Assembly (NCBI GenBank): GCA_031271405.1
Contig: JAISVT010000062.1
Span: 1 to 52,676, forward strand
From: Candidatus Endomicrobium macrotermitis
Lineage (GTDB): Bacteria > Elusimicrobiota > Endomicrobiia > Endomicrobiales > Endomicrobiaceae
Reading direction: 5' to 3'
Length of the DNA stretch: 52,676 bases
The translations under genes were made by a program, and so were the position numbers. Shown piece by piece: positions 24,001 through 25,542 of the stretch (positions within the stretch are counted from its first letter, which is position 1; the number at the start of each line of letters is the position of its first letter). The notes under the pieces were generated by a model. It was not told the DNA's origin. It was given only the letters and a program-made list of their open reading frames with translations, and made no database searches.

Positions 24001-25349
24001 ATGCGGAAAATTTCATAGGCAGTTTGTATTCTTCGGAAATACCGGAAGCCAATCAGACGGAAAGTGCGGATGCGGCAGTGCCAAAAGTAATGGGTGTGCC
24101 TGTAAGCGAAGTAACAGACATTGTTTCCGGAATAATGACGAATCCCGCGTTTGAGTTGATAAACGGTGGAAAGAGAGCACTTGAAGGGCTTGACATTCAA
24201 GGCGAGACGGCGAAAGCTCTTAACAATTGTCTGATAGAGTCGTTAGATAAGGCGGGATACACAGTCAGTCCCGCAAGTTTGTCAAATAAAGTAGTTGAGA
24301 TGATAATGTCCCCGGAAGAAGCGCCGTATGAAAACGAATGGGATATGAAGAAAGTAGCCGGATTAAGCGGAGAGACACCCGCCTACATAGGAATGGGAAG
24401 AGAGTTGGGAGATTTGGCAATAGGAGAAATATTTGTTGATGAATCCGGAAAATATCCCGATGCTATTACAGAACTGGGAATCAATAATTTGAACGGTATA
24501 ATAATGATAAGCGAAGGAAAAGGGAAAGAAGCCGGGCATGCCGTAAAACCTGCTACGATGATAGAATTTGAAGACTTGATATCCCAAGGTTATACGACAA
24601 TTTTGCTGCCTCAAAAACTTATGGATAAGTATGACGGAGCAGTAGAGAAAATAGCAGACGCGCCTTCTGTAGAAGCAGAGGCAAAAGCAAAGAAGAACTG
24701 GGAAGAGGTAAAACAGACGCTAGATAAGGCAAGCAGCTGGAAAGATACCGACGCATTAACGACACTGGAAAAGGCTGTATATGGGTTTACAAATGCGGAA
24801 GACAGAAATATTCCGATGCTGCAAGCACTGGCGGTATTTAATAATGTTAATGCAATGAAAGAGTATTTGGACTTACCTGCTTCCGGATATGACGATAAGA
24901 TTGTAATGCAGAAAGCATTTGAAACATTTAACGAAGCTTCCAAGGCGCTAAAAGGTGAAGAGTTGCAGTTTGAAGCGAGAATAATCAGAGTAGTGGCAGA
25001 CATATTGATAGCTGAGTTAGGGAACAAGAACGTCGGTGCTTGGGTCGAAGGAGCCAATGCAACCGATATATCACAGTTGCAGAATGTCATTTCAACAAAA
25101 GTAAACAGGAATTTATTTGTAGAAGTATTTAAGGACGGGGTGATGAATTTCGGTAAAGGAGACACAGGAGACTTTGTTATAGATATAACGGCATTGAAGA
25201 CAGCGTTGGAAACAAAGATAACATCTTCAAGCCTGTTGTTAAAAGCTGATATTCCCGCGTTGGAAGGGATGATAGAAAGAGAAAGAGGGAAGAAGAAAAC
25301 GCTTCTTATGGACATCAGACACGCAAGAGCAGTCGCCCAGGCAGCGTAG
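3..25349 (+). CDS. Giant multidomain protein, 5'-truncated by the window edge (>8,440 residues)
   Basis: One open frame runs from the window edge to a TAG at 25347. It is open for 12 codons before the Met at 39 and these continue the same Glu/Ala-rich helix, so the true start lies upstream and no signal peptide can be judged. Visible order by residue: helical (1-200), HExxH zincin-like (about 205-300), C39-like Cys peptidase (about 535-700), Ser-rich linker and coiled coil (about 770-990), beta-rich modular region (about 1040-4400), YD/RHS-like part (about 4400-5140), hydrophobic segment (about 5150-5660), helical region, SecA-like DEAD ATPase (about 6510-7190), helical C-terminus. No frameshift or internal stop is seen, so the frame is under selection. 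The length, linkers and long beta-rich body suggest a surface or exported protein, but a SecA-type motor inside such a chain is unexpected. The overall function is unknown. Giant proteins are known from Omnitrophota and relatives; whether this one is homologous cannot be decided here. A terminator follows. Confidence 0.93.
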   Translation, partial: EAAKEVEANIREMEASVAGKEAQAIASEAEAEKKMADAEEVYDKVIASVSAFAREDVNMSEEEKSALIDNAQSDKASLRNPEGNKITKIISITDSDGNAVSEEYVQALNENLTGLNATLDTAIEEAKDAALGTLDMPALFGEVNEAIMQAAVSIADAALGEKDAKAENISSFFGMTAEDFENSINQNGEYAGLTEKAYELLAENGFDFSEKAPVIFLQNTTQNEQGAMAQDGAIYIPAASLEGKTEQEQVELLATKIAHEATHIENKANPENIKSVLGDLLPAGTEITEDNYALLDEAAAWKAGTDMAHKYGDFKNNDGAASENANLVEAFIALSTGETSAEFKEAVKEYTQGSNFYYNAVEIPFMNESLPKDNVKVSLFELDQDSPYSFTVEYDAKNNKIAGIEVVDKREEANKPENVSEAIAMVAGNEEAVAEYQEQWAEAQEEIESIESKASDAGRSLTAAEQAKIADLEEIKTEAHAGSVKESEDIGIDRGEDGTGTTVVDAAKFTEATSELSGEGLDEGLKEDALAGDEVAQEKWSEQVLNYLDKVVENGGTIVNCATEAVADVLEVTGIDGKGILALQALSADIASGAFFENNEMEDENASEVFISMDGMKQALNDNRGEGEVEYNGYSAGASEIAGGLEEGEEAILNVRATGEEEKENHFITVEAGKNEAGEETLTIRDPNKDEVTMTKSEFEKYMQDTYGAGEKINTLTQSDLAAKAADGEGEAVMLESGEMRSASGASILSGIVKAVAAAVKTVAKAVTKAVSNAKSKSSGGSSTGSNSRSGGSSSSSNDRSSDRSSNDDSKAKAEESRRAAEEARQRAEEAARAAEEARQRAEEARRAAQEAREKQARLEAEKKAAEAAQEAREEAKKAADAAKEAKEEAAKIRNIEERIKADKEAARAAEESRKASESAVNAAKEAEETVKVVNRDRINTYTEQEQQARDEQAQKVTALVSETAQMSRDASRAATDANNKFVSTLKEAATEAAGGGTLAKAVTDAFTQLGQAASQGFEALMEACTTAGKAIMTSADRMIEGVSKFASALLGIESGEKKGVVFDEDSKTIINYGENGIEGEIKLRVAPTQSQIETINGLIEEGKDYETILNFTKFSGMLQSETRYDEKGEEIYTATNVGQRPEIGTMALQYNFAQDYSNETTIAGAKKGEQKVVVEDYNGADAGYTISRAMTYASSKDGAKTSQTTENGVSVTANIGELERVTEFTTKTIEIEGEDTAVRVANSVDFKGGSSASGGVMMETRDSEGNLVSGGIKPTGFEEAVIMPNGDVEVTRYDLTNAVSDGKLPKQEGEGGGSNEPTLVDQYAKILELTEGLKFEGKDDLYKGYERVSNDYIDMSKAETYSYSTSSADFVTKNVTEGGKDVAISAKLAEGADWRYDRRIVTDHAENSVTYSSKTSDGGKHVEKFLGATINADFTYDTSGCGREWHDLDKNGDIIQGGAEYKAGNVLSIPGSNDKIEFDKDVSFTYSKDANGKMVISENFVSGTYINNKSDGTQAKGVLENCRFELDEKGNPVLAGKVNINAGAEFYVGKGASDDSEESENQPKPDASDTNAVVVEGADGYTVSDGSISLRGGGLVVMGVGAEFKTGSYMEAIGGSVVEGSLKVGVDAENNYTFSAGSGAVDEHGIPTAKTDMTKDGVYTSSRYDGEGLVRTWVDDSNTGVTMLTEYKTYDAAQNKYVQVTNSAGEPSSNVTLKVSKTGDTGYGYKVEQLAAEGETVLKIGPDGTFLTEGAVIRQPNWLEGDGDKIDQIFTGKGLDISAGVAFEYFNNGELTHHGSYYDGGEIIFTQFENGALIDAFQLGNPPAVSSIGPDGEEIQSISKIGIEAVETATYEVDSEGKETGRSRKEYSFVYEDAGGNTRYAVTLTASETLPNGAPTVVSKGITEVNYKGNDWMSVESSYTEDGTSVVLYGPQEGHNWNGYLYQNADGTWTDLVDGTVTAGGNITYKNGADGILDKVYNPDYEHTVIGVNGLEATVKGGAYDMSYENGQIIFTSQADIKNASYTNPETKLKTDGLVIKQGAKFVGTDNGMSLFNGEIESTTGAKITIPKSQQSTWQTQSQIDAAKAAKEAGEEKTSYPNVNTNGIINENADGTYSISGDGFTLSVRNGSFAMIGDGTVLRTGSTYYNKGENGEITGTTEVTSGSMQYYVDGDGNLNLQGYGSLPAKTTQTGKNGATLTNTYNGKTITNTTIKAIVEGDTGFGYTVAKLGAGEIAEYSYSVDGNGQIISEKLTNGAVMEQILVSNESDGQKIYNKITGTGDSVERAMKYMDETGREMSAAQMGTGYFVYDAENSVGYTLNVTPAIKDADGNDIPNPNAIVRGAALTGTLSADGKTFVLDEHIVLFDNGKEIIQDAAAGEGYSTRYFYKNVNIDESGNIAMAQPHIMAKLNNGQWYDVPTMENFGNGTLAIGNVYEYEEDGKTVKRDEEGRAILKYNFAMTRGEDGVWRQLAEGGKVGDYNITGYSKEEGWTLSGANDTYTVGVKDNAFAYSLKSFNLDGTTYNAEGFMSFSDGSIMAMGRTAEFPIYVTRNDNGTYRYIKEGDVLGDFRVGKDEGGWTLDTSSQFSIVGENGLTGQISGKFRLTNDEEGFVVKTIGDRSISYKNPENANDRSTSITLLSGAKVAFGTGQVQVIDGQIAVSGSSIIVPPAKSGGSGTGGGGESSGQIPDATGTNAVIKELDGGGYSISNGTIKISEGSLVVYGKGAVFKTGSKIAGQTVKSGSLRLADFDSEGRALFVSQGAKATATMGSISVSYNQQGVTWAGYSQQTKGNYKGANGDIYSHSTLDVTYKLAQNNGYSVLATDEAGQLIVASSSRRASGTNLSQQQRIAQERARQAYNSMTEAGTKVSDLQKRVNNLKAAGFDSSNSYVKGLEQQLRDAREDYNTLKLSMPSGQAYTQAQEELSAYAEKMGYYNSSYGYYAMQYDSEYQRLSQAASDAYSVMNARDNLQTWQDIAARVEAGDLEATPWRMELINEYTGKYRQATIDQLNMDFNGLADNAATSLGISPEVFAENLTIDAKDFSVVVKGVVSGDALNSIIGDDKLVQTQYNGGYDLRIDLDGIVSAETPVEVRAGNTFALNAIDTESLDITTDYSGYVENIQFVFNEQNEMTMTGAFDFVNTKANATYTERVIGDGGSQDPGEGTPPTVNTSGKIDESVAGQTTLSGYNSVLSFVAGQNGPSAVIIGEGTTAWSGSQLQSAGGIVTTTGGNYTYSGSTWGAGENASFSFNGSKHTVVENLMNAFAAEGLTVTSEELNKLTYSGQINGDISGSAMGMFGGILGHQTQSVAEAGVNASLVGAPIALSDTVTLNSGSINISMQDFGNGREVAFKANSGVRATYEVTSDYGKSVLGKDSVSGPVGDGEYINARNILQGAGVSDINSSIIRSGITDEQAVELGYGSVREIADYAQDQGVNKVYDETTDVLKISKTDNLTAPLEFGNATIHANQEITRTTIITERGVSQAITGNRTCNFDEVKDDGSITPAEPVTNGISGSITDDSENVIDGDLIDVILAFDEDNKLGISNGDFVFSNNTFSAAKGGGSAEGGTGEAPTVRTQGVINDLGADFTTVKSANGEAAVVSIRDGAYALVGNNAIAREGSKLQTAGGGVTTVSGNYVHSNGSWLGDSADSSFKFNNPSAVKSELEKSGNFTIDDLAGIDFSGDIKGNINANAVDLLTTVYQNKAQPVQLQGPVQQGQDPLEGYKPMSLTFTGEGLVGNVKLNAGNKISIGLEGPVGSSSLVYRALNAIDTTGVMYDGWNTSDGKVDLTFAAGDILSLEVGLDEGTKISNTDAITWQGKEFAAGELDIVVDGNNNFTLDGNYNMGSLEGVNASEVTFESGSIVELNHGTIFGKGLKISFGDSGIILEDAKPSSGGDSAGASSAVYAEGDLFAGNKFVGTFHNVNENSIAGSLNLNALKAVGSKINLHNGVNDSYFGNISGGTLHYEVTAEGIKAKAVDSNVQAVREAVEQGENVKHYRQYSTEGITDSWLQYNAGATIPQDLVPDGVALTVQDGEDIKRRVQIDKENNLEILNADGSFVLGDTFFSEGFSAVGTTIVNGTKKEVTYTPQVIATGDGQTKTVLAAVIDKEEAVKPYLNAGESIAYTTDGKMIAVVTDNILSKKGDGGFLFFGNTGGDDIQIFDKDGNSLGWVDGYGGAGNSTREIVELADINGNGVGVYVTVDMDPNKKETDTSAGWTADDDIKVRTSDGRVVMVDRDGCFGQGALPSNDERYNTTVSAPGMVFADGSETTINLINDLTAAVSKPENSRQVIYTDTNGNQYVVYADKKGLQLRQEQIEIDGQMLTIDYNQLNSGYVSTATYELDGITYTFNSLYSERDGNKHRLTSTTKTEDGKYQYIELDLSKGNNITLSHVEYNNGFFGDKDVVTDKIIQNYMSADGSGNRTIYDDFISSSDGVTTASISKKSWNENGDNERGIYYTEGMTYEWKGEAGKKPLDAIGHAKEITVTNGYTNTYDFRADGTRYQVAGTLFSGTMTDIKYDESDIKSFVPGTDGYKETTLFFEDGVQVGSKTEVKTAYTETDKNYLRGLEWPEGLGVNETDLKKASVIEYEYINGVKYETNVRNIKVETTGVDSDGNEQRLQTDYFTNVSRDVREGSAYYYDENWNYTDYRTVVVETTAQDVVTAQYSAKDQENPAIVLYSGLADGTTNILTTAYDDQNRPVFEEQKGGKFKTTALTDGAYSTWKLGEETIETGIKAGDVISYGKQDFVSTYKYSNSGVPTVNTVAYNYNYLDSSADNENGYGANGTVEVSITNKTGNFLITESKETQTYGLDDALALDSTQEMGRTYSYSESSAIGGLNIDGSLSRDAILQEIAEKTNDSEFYNKAANLTDEQLIRLVSSDNYTFYGVDVDFTNKSVTIQENVSTDADYNIRGQVIKTIKDGGETGGIYSYGLSEEAAAAYAKTDISTLNIFGEGDYITSKVNSVNGAVNGRAFVDMGKIPAIVKSDMVNDTHSILGALNSFTRYRIDDGYQYDSIGRLVSNNYQAIIKGADGETRVVVGTVENRYQRNGENATASVYTSDIRKSVGTAEVNPQGVLNRDIINFENGKLVDEATEKAVLESIAGQKSQPSYWSNVGDGEGQVRKSGYSYQNLGYSAPANNLSFSAVDQYNSIGDLRDIQVLKRDETRNTIVTAVVTGLYVAASVALAVVTFGAFTAIQLSAQTAAMAVLALAAIPSVYNGMKSGMEKVSTGDTWGAVTEFAFVALDFAMVAISFVGGIAKTAKAAADATKAAGAAGKEGAKAGLRATLKAGAKKLGGSIVGGFRNAAGGIKSAVQGFTAASGLLAKTGYVFSGLGKGLLTALSNPWGTRALIATVSTAADLIGGQNQNGFLDIARSMSLAQVFGWGGRISSDSFLNQRAFGNLKWGALMPVLGYVLAPGLINGVAKGAISLGKTFAGGFKAGTGIAGKITGGLKSVGSSIKGSLGQMISNFKTNVSWGGAKGNGWFTKEVNGVSKVGRFSNFFSSPAGSKLAGGFKGAWQNLVSAVTKKGAFGGFSKGAFETWAGIYNHTYTMTQLQVFMNAVGDVYDYSGGFGVGGNGFGGNLLDFVFGEMGTANGNIFSVNLGHSLMFGVGMHVGMPIFQGIAGFGSSLFAAAPEVTASAAAGAAAEQSIYEKFLGKKAGQVAERYVGGIVEEGLNENIIQAIITPYVGANAAEYMSEFLSPGGGANTSQQQYTEVINRADLSTQEGREYARKNTQQYLENLGLTDANVEVSPNGIIVNGTAITASDMQNSRYALLAVASIAASSKNADGTVSSEKFTENMGNIDNVRKVISDYGGFANSDFSFRTNLAQNFPALMQLTNVIAANSTVNPATGAREFSPAAFIANNQITDAASAKAAVNNVMQLIQLSGANTDGSGIKTGTINIPTITSIVNSLTASASANNAETMVIVANLSTFAKQIPATQSKVNKFVSDIRRQFDEGYVSSQERQVNIRNALTDAINTKMTEMYNNNKQYVTETIPFLQASAEIAWAEGDVQAYDTMMREIAALPSISVDAALDKLTIEQLKALTTGINGNSALSELNTKVVVELNSKVVSQINNEVERLTQMRDNGSNAGSRNILEKFGSVEAYEATLKFFTALQSLNTNNNLYDVMTSNSDAYNKAVNEYKSSVLANVSEAINRQLGISAEESEAANEKARSIINFMSAVELAAIDNLTDKLVRASSEQIDVVRGLEQQARDQVRMLETQIKKIENGELSEQEKIKKLESLKTVLTVVRQAQNAFNSSPAEYTANMAELKDSVISFIESNARANNTDNSEDKNKLINDNVQKMREMSVEQLLTDALEYVSINVLAQFDVRHSDINAQGVPNDLSDLLSGLTAGYVTGITMFDSISLIRGLEKGIEVIKDTFTDKAELESAMNRVYDARADIINILTDSTLNEKDKVLAITELLKSDYSKFEAIADYVGFGKEAMAQFFIRAIAYQERFVSGANVTANREFQKKAERFVANFIETHKVGETLPKGSLDRFMGQISSADFTEAEQINVMRMFVDEALLRTANFHLRASQSEMVAALGNGYNVALDMGGGKTISLVADAIIDRMINGKSSNIEILVGNGAVGNYRGNPLVDNLLAFVGMSATVIDGSFGESAEGAQKLEAAYKDADQLKILDPTQRGHLKNKIAGSPYGAAISEALNSVRRVLADEVHLWTLTRTAAVIGSEGTIPAEGTIKRVEDMSSAINAEYIAKNMDKLATVNGELFVPSGNDNSVDFTIKRFMTWEQWIEYRNNPANAEKTKSMLAVVGESTATLLLGFNGAIESKINTSEINNGEMMSFVRGFFTVTDKGGMAISEEDGLVKPYGTSVEENMNISDVFLQAGFALKTYLGGQDGGTVRSILEKRTRESETSASTDLSAIYEGAENVSILGVSGTVLGLQQLIASRTGAGKLYLITGGRANFDGVEEVKVADTHEAKVKAVKEAIISGFSREENILLLAKTAPSGAVFMEAIKGILAEGGANAELLKSYTIYDRTAGASGVKYTNGALSDADAQQLGTVTDTEGESINEKSRDALAKAKNLERKIIIDNDAGATGVDYQGDYTLAVLDSHLYSNTDLAQLLQRIGRPNPAGTGRGEAVRFIVQDSNAVVAHIESVLADSEFTAFFERAVKGLEGKFLKDVKAKELFENLITGDAETGYKLKSGAITDQQYQRDALQLLTFFTETSEINASIRFAVSSSIRDRMLISQLRNMQAVAQPNSKEYMLVQQAIDRVLANGEHDPKADLTGRGTASEMESDRGDSFITRSYMQSRAETLGVFRTLQASLEAESLADSSSYISAKIVIEELTNLNEGELTEAASAIASSEVKTSLVEAETLKDFMMMLYGMSGYVSPQLTNKKAEPILVNQVNLTQEQQQVLRDANLVITQNGEEVISSAAGRAAVELMRNNVNKKDSAAMSKIIGMLLTLLAAGIGVPPEEDLNGRVVKLANVLQSTGITDINNVVSFLNLASSLNAEQQEVLKGVSPAKIKNVINAKHSAFLMQQISRLGNYKLPTAQSVALASLLGDDAGKELTAIRNAYDNVETKLYNAARYKLTPEQEVALANAQLANSALPIAKVSQFVGGNLKYFTMLPVYGFFNNLLGVNPQAADIAGQVSNTAKSVIGYGTTNLLLGRYSQQNNANTAVDKAAQGALAVSGSVASRSDIRALRNSVKALDKLVRVPLSDINVSDGTEVRARMAVVGAPVNTGTDTAMASIAWMNENVPAMNEALKKLTIADFNNFRQFDSLPFLVSKGEIDSKAITAQNIIDVVNGKPLMEILKPGLFAAYNAEVAKGTEKETDENKKNDAINRNKARMTIPAVRKLAQDAKIDVETAIGYILPAQKPEEVIGRYNDVASRKGAEFAAVRVTMGLLASASDAQVIINRIEESDKRMAKFLEEMGQQAKPAFAEMPKAERVETLKRAGVVQPVSELLRASEQTGKWNTPAAEQILRDVKNKPTATETLQALEGEVREHIAVMEEMRNGKMPRLRQRDITAVINNAENFIGSLYSSEIPEANQTESADAAVPKVMGVPVSEVTDIVSGIMTNPAFELINGGKRALEGLDIQGETAKALNNCLIESLDKAGYTVSPASLSNKVVEMIMSPEEAPYENEWDMKKVAGLSGETPAYIGMGRELGDLAIGEIFVDESGKYPDAITELGINNLNGIIMISEGKGKEAGHAVKPATMIEFEDLISQGYTTILLPQKLMDKYDGAVEKIADAPSVEAEAKAKKNWEEVKQTLDKASSWKDTDALTTLEKAVYGFTNAEDRNIPMLQALAVFNNVNAMKEYLDLPASGYDDKIVMQKAFETFNEASKALKGEELQFEARIIRVVADILIAELGNKNVGAWVEGANATDISQLQNVISTKVNRNLFVEVFKDGVMNFGKGDTGDFVIDITALKTALETKITSSSLLLKADIPALEGMIERERGKKKTLLMDIRHARAVAQAA
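640..950 (+). other. Zincin-like (HExxH) domain inside the giant protein
   Basis: Residues about 205-300 contain a strand-like start (APVIFLQ), then IAHEATHIE, where HEATH (residues 247-251, bases 777-791) matches the HExxH zinc-binding signature, and about 35 residues later LLDEAAAWKAG, whose Glu could be the third ligand as in gluzincins. The spacing and the helix context are right for a small metallopeptidase or ImmA-like fold. The motif alone is weak evidence, because five-residue motifs occur by chance in 8,000 residues. The preceding strand and following helix raise it above chance. Peptidase activity is not shown. Confidence 0.5.
1641..2138 (+). other. C39-like (papain-fold) cysteine peptidase domain inside the giant protein
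   Basis: Cys549 sits in NCATEAVADVL at a helix start, His654 in ENHFITVE at the head of a strand, and Asp674 in IRDPN after the next strand. This Cys ... H-F-x-x-V ... D-P-N order and the roughly 105-residue Cys-His and 20-residue His-Asp spacing are typical of C39-like and related papain-fold peptidases, which cleave leader peptides or process secreted proteins. The assignment is by motif order and not by alignment. If active, it could process the giant chain itself or other secreted substrates. Confidence 0.55.
2330..2990 (+). other. Ser-rich linker followed by long Ala/Glu/Arg coiled coil with 21-bp periodicity
   Basis: A Ser/Gly/Asn-rich linker (bases about 2335-2430) leads into a long charged helix. 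At about 2455-2580 the protein repeats heptads such as AEEARQR, AEEAARA, AEEARQR and AEEARRA almost exactly, so the DNA is a run of imperfect 21-bp units with a strongly purine-rich top strand. The helix then continues less regularly to about 2990. It should form an extended rod separating the N-terminal peptidase-like segments from the beta-rich body. The antisense strand is stop-free here only because of this codon bias. Confidence 0.75.
4700..6287 (+). repeat. Giant-protein beta-rich module 2
   Basis: The module opens with a unit carrying DTNAVVVEGADGYTVSDG and GAEFKTGSYM, ending in VVEGSLKV (bases about 4700-4880). It ends near 6210 with QGAKFVGTDNG ... KITIPK. The opening unit aligns with the openings of the next modules: T/N-G or N-A, then G-Y-x-I/V-S-x-G, then a small-residue strand, then G-x-G-A-x-F-K-T-G-S. 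It is separated from module 1 by an acidic Ser/Pro/Glu linker at about 4660-4700. Confidence 0.65.
6288..8053 (+). repeat. Giant-protein beta-rich module 3, with an internal duplication
   Basis: It opens with VNTNGIINENADGTYSISGDG and ends near 7990 with SGAKVAFGTG ... SSIIVPP before a Gly-rich linker (SGGSGTGGGGESSG). The last 130 residues align with the end of module 2: GVNGLEATVKGGAY against GENGLTGQISGKFR, and KNASYTNPET against RSISYKNPEN. Inside the module a segment is duplicated: LAEGGKVGDYNI ... EEGWTLSG at about 7405-7480, and IKEGDVLGDFRV ... EGGWTLDT at about 7675-7745. Confidence 0.65.
8054..9486 (+). repeat. Giant-protein beta-rich module 4, interrupted by a helical insertion
   Basis: It opens with IPDATGTNAVIKELDGG and YSISNGTIKISEGS, then GKGAVFKTGSK and VKSGSLRL. 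Residues encoded at about 8500-9060 are Gln/Ala/Arg-rich and helical (for example LSQQQRIAQERARQAYN and LKAAGFDSSNSYVKGLEQQ), unlike the beta-rich surroundings. They are probably an insertion or a coiled-coil hairpin. The module ends at a Gly/Asp/Pro linker (GDGGSQDPGEGTP, about 9456-9490). Confidence 0.6.
9487..10699 (+). repeat. Giant-protein beta-rich module 5 (close pair with module 6)
   Basis: It opens with PPTVNTSGKIDESVAG, then QLQSAGGIVTTTGGNY and GAGENASFSFN, then LTYSGQINGDISGSA. Module 6 has the same order of motifs at the same spacing, so similarity continues for about 130 residues, further than between other modules. It ends in a Gly/Glu/Ser linker (KGGGSAEGGTGEAP, about 10670-10710). 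Confidence 0.65.
10700..11690 (+). repeat. Giant-protein beta-rich module 6 (close pair with module 5)
   Basis: It opens with APTVRTQGVINDLGAD, then KLQTAGGGVTTVSGNY, GDSADSSFKFN and IDFSGDIKGNINANA, each matching module 5. It closes with ESGSIVELNHGTIFGKG, resembling the terminal strands of modules 2 and 3, before the last Ser/Gly-rich linker (KPSSGGDSAGASSA, about 11658-11700). After this the recognisable opening unit does not recur. Confidence 0.65.
13300..15480 (+). other. YD/RHS-like beta region of the giant protein
   Basis: The sequence is rich in Tyr, Thr, Gly and Asp, with scattered YD-type signatures: TAYDDQNRPVFEEQ (about 14062-14103), YYYDENWNYTDYRT (about 13900-13940) and YQYDSIGRLVSNNY (about 15018-15060). 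The last closely fits the RHS/YD consensus YDxxGRL. The repeats are too few and too degenerate to call a complete RHS shell. Position directly ahead of a hydrophobic segment resembles the order in RHS polymorphic toxins. Confidence 0.4.
15490..17010 (+). other. Hydrophobic Gly/Ala-rich segment, possible membrane-inserting domain
   Basis: Residues about 5150-5660 hold the only strongly hydrophobic part of the visible chain. Candidate membrane helices start at about 15490 (TAVVTGLYVAASVALAVVTF), then AVLALAAIP, then about 15700-15760 (FAFVALDFAMVAISFVGGI). Long Gly/Lys/Ala-rich amphipathic stretches follow (such as AISLGKTFAGGFKAGTG), with a final hydrophobic patch near 16800-16920. This resembles hydrophobic pre-toxin or translocation regions, but no family can be named with confidence. 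Confidence 0.5.
19580..21600 (+). other. SecA-like DEAD ATPase motor inside the giant protein
   Basis: Residues about 6510-7190 carry the conserved ATPase motifs in order. A Q-motif-like RASQSEMVAAL is followed by Walker A DMGGGKT (6543-6549; Lys6548), where SecA has TGEGKT. Motif II is DEVH at 6662, followed by LWTLTRTAAVIGSEG, which lines up with SecA's DEVDS ... DEARTPLIISG. A motif-IV-like NILLLAKTAPSGAVFMEAI comes at about 20872. Motif V is DNDAGATGVDY near 21160, where SecA has TNMAGRGTDI. Motif VI is QRIGRPNPAGTGRG from residue 7074. The catalytic Lys, Asp-Glu and Arg residues are all present, so ATP hydrolysis is plausible. The 380 residues between motif II and motif V do not clearly match the SecA preprotein-binding domain. 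Confidence 0.75.
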
Positions 25350-25356
25350 TTTGAAA

Positions 25357-25398
25357 TGCAGTTAGAGGTGAGAAATTAGGAGCCAGGAATTAACTGCA
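25357..25398. repeat. Short inverted repeat enclosing four degenerate heptamers
   Basis: A perfect 8-bp inverted repeat (TGCAGTTA at 25357-25364, TAACTGCA at 25391-25398) encloses the tandem heptamers AGAGGTG, AGAAATT, AGGAGCC and AGGAATT (25364-25391). It lies between the giant gene's stop and its terminator. Similar tandem tracts occur at three other gene boundaries in the window. Confidence 0.5.
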
Positions 25399-25418
25399 CC
25401 AAGAAAAACAGCAAACAG

Positions 25419-25456
25419 GCGGGCTGATAGAAGTCATTATCAGCCCGCTTTCTTTT
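25419..25456 (+). terminator. Rho-independent terminator of the giant gene
   Basis: A perfect 11-bp stem (25419-25429 with 25438-25448, GC-rich at its base) with an 8-nt loop is followed by TTTCTTTTG. It lies 70 bases after the giant gene's stop and separates it from the ilv cluster. Confidence 0.88.
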
Positions 25457-25483
25457 GTATATATAAAAATTTATAAAATGATT

Positions 25484-25492
25484 TGATATAAT
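25484..25492 (+). promoter_or_regulatory. Extended -10 promoter of the ilv cluster
   Basis: TGATATAAT (25484-25492) is a consensus -10 with the TGn extension. No good -35 lies 16-18 bases upstream. The start would be near 25499, leaving a 5' UTR of about 44 nt before ilvD. Confidence 0.55.
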
Positions 25493-25504
25493 ATCCTCTA
25501 AATA

Positions 25505-25523
25505 AAGTTATTTATAATAACTT
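25505..25523. promoter_or_regulatory. 19-bp dyad in the ilvD leader, candidate operator
   Basis: AAGTTATT (25505-25512) and AATAACTT (25516-25523) form a perfect inverted repeat around TAT, about 6-24 bases after the predicted transcription start. Perfect symmetry and position just after the promoter suggest a repressor site. No leader peptide or T-box is visible. The AT-rich composition means chance is possible. Confidence 0.4.
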
Positions 25524-25542
25524 ACAATAACGGGAGTCAAAA

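Noticed and set aside
24611-25315. A 234-codon open frame antisense to the end of the giant gene
   Set aside because: Low-complexity Ser/Leu/Phe product, and the giant frame on the other strand is continuous across it.
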